Positions 60,207-64,000 of a DNA stretch of 64,000 bases are shown here, one piece after another (position 1 is the stretch's first letter; every line of letters begins with the position of its first letter). A program made the translations under genes and the position numbers. The stretch spans positions 1 to 64,000 of the forward strand of contig JAJNNX010000088.1 of NCBI GenBank assembly GCA_023159155.1, given 5' to 3'. A model generated the notes under the pieces. That model did no database searches, was not told the origin of the DNA, and saw only the letters and a program-made list of their open reading frames with translations. The stretch comes from Ustulina deusta (lineage: Eukaryota > Ascomycota > Sordariomycetes > Xylariales > Xylariaceae).

Positions 60207-61212
60207 CTAAACCTTGGGTGGGTGTAGCCCTAAAACGTGGCGCCTAACCCACTCACTTGAAGTCACACTGTCGTCCGGAATATCATGGCTTCTGAGCTTT
60301 TCGCAGTATTCCCTGTTTCGGGTAGCCTTAACAACGGTCTTTATCCCTTCGCTCTTTATCATCGCATCAAACATCCCGAGGTCCCTCTTTTTCTCAAGTC
60401 GCAGTTGATAGGGACCCATCAATTCCAAACACCAGTGGGGCTCTGTCCACGCAACGCTGAAGTCTACGAGAAGCCCGGCCTTGTAGTTTCTGGCGTATAT
60501 GTCTCTTTGGAAAATTCCGAGCTTTCTGAGTTGCCTCAGATCTCCCAGCATCCGACAAGGATTCGATACGGAAACTCCGGAAGGAATAAGCTTCTTTACT
60601 AGAGCGCGAAACGGTTTTCTCGTGATTTGGCCCGACTCTTCTAGTTCTGGTCGGTTCCAGTCAAAAACGTTGAACTGGTCGCGGAGCATTTCTTCATATT
60701 CGGCAGCAAGAGAAATATATCCGTAGCAAGGAACTGCAATTGGTTTTATTTCGACTTGGCGTGGCCCAAGGCTGCTTCCTCGAGACTTGTGTCTCATTTT
60801 CTCGTACAAGCCTTCGTAATACTGGCTAATCTTCCCATAGGCCCTGCATTCGGCGAAGAAAGGGTCGGTATGAAAAGTCAGAGTTTCGTTAGATACCTTT
60901 CGCCGCAGCGGAGCGTCAATCTCATATCGAGCTTCTGCGGCATCGTAAAATTTAAACTTCATATACGTCAGAATATATTCCAACTCATAATTGGGGATGC
61001 TTTACTACTTTAAGAGCGAAACGCTCTTTGCCAATGCGGACGTCAAACACATAACCGTGTCCATAATAGCTCTCTTTTGATGTAGGGTCGCAACTGAGGA
61101 GTCGCAGGAACTCAATGTCTTTTCGAAAATACCTGAACGGTTTAAGTTTTGGTCCTTCACATGGTGGTATAGGTAGTCGCCGAAGCAAAAAGCGATCAAC
61201 GTCTGGCGCCAT
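60207..61212 (-). CDS. Fta2-like protein (kinetochore Sim4 subunit FTA2 family), 2 exons
   Basis: Predicted 318-residue protein. Minus-strand exons are 61212-61006 and 60956-60207, with a 49-nt intron (donor GTAAAG, CTGAC branch site). The N terminus LPIPPCEGPKLKPFRYFRKD, followed by HGYVFDVRIGKERFALKVFKFYDAAEA across the splice join, matches the PF13095 family named after the fission-yeast kinetochore protein Fta2. The pattern looks like a degenerate kinase N-lobe: a glycine-containing strand, then ALK. Later segments include ECRAYGKI (helix C-like), AVPCYGYI and LGIFQRDIYARNYKAGLLVDFS, where QRDIYARNY resembles a catalytic loop (HRDIxxxN) and VDFS a DFG-like motif. Many Pezizomycotina carry numerous paralogs, so a kinetochore role is not implied. 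The ATG at 61212 is the first in frame. Confidence 0.8.
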
Positions 61213-62708
61213 CAATGCGAATCAAGTAGATATTAGTGGTGTTTCTGGTAGAGGTAACCTTCTACTGCAAGCGTTTCAGACTTCTCTTCTTGATATCGAT
61301 GGGAGCCTGGCGGGGTCTATTTACTTCTATCTGCAAGGGACAGCTTTGCTCCAATGGTAGTAGCTAGATAGCTTATACACGCCAGCTCATTCCACTATCT
61401 CCCAATCAGCTCAAGCCAAAATTAAAAACAAACAAAACATAACAAAAAACAACAATCTATAACTATCTACAGTGGTTTAAGGGAGGAGGGCGGGCGAAAG
61501 AACGCGATAGATACGAGTCGACGGTGCCTCGAAAGTATGTTGTAGAAGGAAGGGTTGTGCGGTGGGGCACCTGTAGGTCTGTATAACCACTTACATAGTT
61601 CATGCCCAGTAAAATCTTCCTTGTTCAGGTACCTACGCTAGCAAGGGTAAAAAGACTACACCTATGTCAGTATAGCGTTTTTATCCCTGCCAGCAAAGGT
61701 ACAATTTACAGTATGGATTCTACTTGAGTGTGGGGTCCATTTGCTCCAGAAGCCAAGAATTAGCCGTACCCATAATACCTGACATGGAGAGTTCTAGGGG
61801 GGTAGGAGAGTGAGTATGTGGCCCCAAGACTGCCAAGCCTAGCCTAAGCCATTTAAGAAGGGCCACACACTCGGCGATGGGATACGGGATCTATTGAATA
61901 CGCCAGGTCAGGAGATAAGGCAAGGGCAACCTACAGCCCAAATAGAATAGACCGGAAGACTTGGGCTGTATGGAAGCTTCTGAATATAAAAAGGCCTGGA
62001 ATTCCCCTCGACGAAGGAAGGTGGAAACTAAGGCCTTAGAGACCCTTAGAGAATTATTAGCTGAATAGACTAAGTTCCAAGCCGCCTAATCTGGCCCCTT
62101 GTCACCCCGGGCAAGAGATGGGGTTGACGCCGCCATTCTGTCTAATCGAGTCGTAGCCCCCAACCCGGGAAGAGAGGGGGGTGGCGGCTATTGGGAATTC
62201 TAGCGCTGCATTCCGATCCGAGAGGATCATGTAAAGTGCTCTCCGTGCCATTCTGGGATATTGTTATGCAGGCTGCCTGGGACCCCACGGCTTCATGGAT
62301 TTCGAGGTGGAGATCTCCGAGTGGATGAAAAGGCTTGATAGCTGAAGGGAAACTTAGGCTTGCATAAATTGTAACTGCAACGTTAGACTTGCAGGACTTC
62401 GTGAATGCCCTGAAACGATGAAAGGGACAAGGAATGGGGTCCAGGGCTTGTTTGAAACTCACGCAACGTCTTGGTACCAGTTGACAAAATTGCCAGCAGG
62501 TTCAACGAGATATGAGAAGGTCAGTATGAATATATTGACGAGGCCTCGAGCTGGCATAGAGTATAAATATCTCGAGAACTTCGCCCCTTCCCCTCGTCTT
62601 TGTTTAAGAGCCAGCAACCAAAAACCATAACAACACCAAAGCCTTCCCTCACATCAAATTCAGAATATTTTCCCTATCAGCAATACCGCTTCATCAATAT
62701 CTGCCAAG
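61213..62708. other. 1.5-kb intergenic region
   Basis: It contains the Fta2-like promoter, an A-rich ACAAACAAAACATAAC-type low-complexity stretch (61420-61457) and scattered short ORFs with no recognisable domain. The stretch 61900-62330 has loosely codon-like text interrupted by stops, possibly a transposon gag remnant. The right end is the promoter and leader of the small secreted protein. Confidence 0.4.
62562..62568 (+). promoter_or_regulatory. TATA box of the small secreted protein gene
   Basis: TATAAAT sits 140 bases before the ATG at 62709. It is followed by a CT-rich then CAA-rich leader, a layout typical of highly expressed fungal secreted-protein genes. Confidence 0.5.
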
Positions 62709-62897
62709 ATGCAAACTTACATTGCCATCATCTCCCTAACACTTGCCGGCTTTTCATACGGCTCACCCACCTCGGTTAGCAATCAAAGATTCGTGTCCGG
62801 GGGATGCAACGTCCACGTCACTCAGTGGCAGAAGAACAAAAACGGAGTCAGAGGCGCCTATCAGTTCGACGTCCGCATTACAGACGCCATCAGTTAA
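62709..62897 (+). pseudogene. small secreted protein, probably 3'-truncated at the AT-rich border
   Basis: The 62-codon ORF begins with a clear signal peptide (MQTYIAIISLTLAGFSYGSP). The start of a mature domain follows: GGCNVHVTQWQKNKNGVRGAYQFDVRITDA. It then ends in TAA within the first bases of the AT-rich block. The mature part resembles the first strands of fungal small secreted proteins that continue for another 60-100 residues, so this is likely an effector-like gene that lost its 3' half to transposon insertion and RIP. It has a good promoter and leader. It could instead be complete but very short. Confidence 0.5.
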
Positions 62898-64000
62898 AAA
62901 TAAGTATATACAGTAGGTGTACAGTATTGTATATTGCATTAAAAAACAAGTCTAAATATAATTAGATAAGGTAGTACCTCTACAATATATAATAAATATA
63001 TATGGGGCGTAGTACCTAGCTATCTTTTTTATTTGCTTTCTAATTTTTATATTTCTACTCGAACTATATATATTTATATAAAATTATTACTAACTTGTTT
63101 TTTTAACTATTCTTTATTATGCTTAAAGTTATATACAATTTTAAAAATATATATTTTTAATTTTTTAATAAAATAGATTTTTTAGTTTTATTTATTCTAA
63201 TATTTTTAATAAAAATTTTAATAGATATTTTTTTTATTGTTTTGACTTATATTTATATTATATTAAATATATATTTTTTATAAATTTTTTTTTTAAAAAA
63301 TATTTAATAAAAATATATTATTTTAGTAATTAAATTTTATAACTTTTATTAAATCGCAATCCTATATTAAAATATATTTTTCTTTTAACTTTTTTGTTTT
63401 AATAATAATAATTATAAAAATATATAATTTTTTTATTTTTTATTAGTTTTTTATTATAAGTCCGTTTAAAATACTAAATATTTTAATTTTAAAATAATAT
63501 TTATTTATATTAATAAATCTAGCAAAATAACTAAAAAAAATTTTAGTTTAAATATTTAGTATATAGTTTATTTAGTTTATTTTATTTTGTTTGTTATAAA
63601 AAAAGATAAATTAAAAATATATGTATAAAATTATTTTATATTTTTGTTTTAGTTCTAAATATTTTAAAATAAAAGTTAGTTCTAGTTATATTTAAAATTA
63701 TTTTACAAAATCTTTAATTTTAAAACTTAATATTTCTAGGTTTAATAAAAGTTTATTAAAATCTATTAGTAATTTTATTATAGTTAAAAATAAAAATAAA
63801 AATTTATAAGTAATATTAATATTTTAAATATTTTTTTTTATTATAGTTTTTTATTTTTAAAGTAAAACCCTAGTATTAATAAAAAATTCTTTTATAAAAT
63901 AAAAATTAATAATATTAATTAAATTATAATAAAATAAAAGATCTAATAAAATATAAATAATTATACTTTAAAAAAAGCATTAGTAATTTTAAAATTTCTT
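62898..64000. other. AT-rich RIP-decayed block (right border)
   Basis: The composition drops to nearly pure A and T from about 62,890 to the window end. No ORF, repeat boundary or RNA gene is identifiable. Same character as the left block. Confidence 0.8.

Noticed and set aside
1..64000. CRISPR array, prokaryotic operons or bacterial contig
   Set aside because: Repeats are transposon-type, introns are spliceosomal and tRNAs are eukaryotic; there is no regular repeat-spacer array.

Overview
The window looks like a filamentous ascomycete (Pezizomycotina) chromosome. Protein genes carry short introns (about 47-160 nt) with GTRNGT donors, CTNAC-type branch sites and YAG acceptors. Two nuclear tRNA genes are present. 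The DNA splits sharply into extremely AT-rich blocks full of decayed transposons (about 1-28,100 and 62,900-64,000) and a gene-bearing island of ordinary composition (28,100-62,900). Paired repeats in the AT-rich blocks differ almost only by C-to-T and G-to-A transitions, the signature of repeat-induced point mutation (RIP).

AT-rich block, 1-28,100. It opens inside a giant decayed inverted repeat (1-2725 against about 2990-6040) with a 230-bp LTR-like element at its apex. A small unmutated TTAA-flanked element (6327-6595) follows, then two tail-to-tail copies of the same LTR family (8515-9022). A reverse-strand copia copy comes next (about 9023-12697). A complete but RIP-destroyed copia element with equal 286-bp LTRs and a TTAAC target duplication spans 17603-24961. 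Two solo LTRs lie near the island edge (26917-27225 and 27468-27706).

Gene island. In order: an ACS/Dal5-type MFS permease (28851-30604, +); a five-exon reticulon (31648-32994, -); a DUF6604 protein (35458-38075, +); a five-exon FAD monooxygenase (38532-40108, -); tRNA-Asn with an insert at an unusual position (42132-42255, -); tRNA-Asp (42546-42627, +); a GNAT acetyltransferase (42967-43718, -); transposon and gene relics (44-47 kb); a secreted serine hydrolase of the beta-lactamase/S12 fold (47724-49055, -); a conserved fungal protein of unknown function (52489-53742, +); a MurQ etherase plus amino-sugar kinase fusion (54763-56970, -); a divergent UNC93-like transporter (57591-59135, +); an Fta2-like protein (60207-61212, -); and a small secreted protein cut off at the border of the next AT-rich block (62709-62897, +).

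The most interesting part is 47.7-59.1 kb. A secreted S12 hydrolase resembling the AmiE/YfeW group, a MurQ-kinase fusion covering consecutive steps of N-acetylmuramic acid catabolism, and a divergently transcribed membrane transporter together look like a eukaryotic peptidoglycan (muropeptide) salvage module. In bacteria equivalent genes sit together (murQ with murP, amiE, nagZ, or with murK). The fusion reading frame is broken by one base between its two domains. The second notable item is the tRNA-Asn gene. It folds perfectly only if 50 nt are removed from within the anticodon stem, and that insert has spliceosomal-type ends and a branch-site motif.
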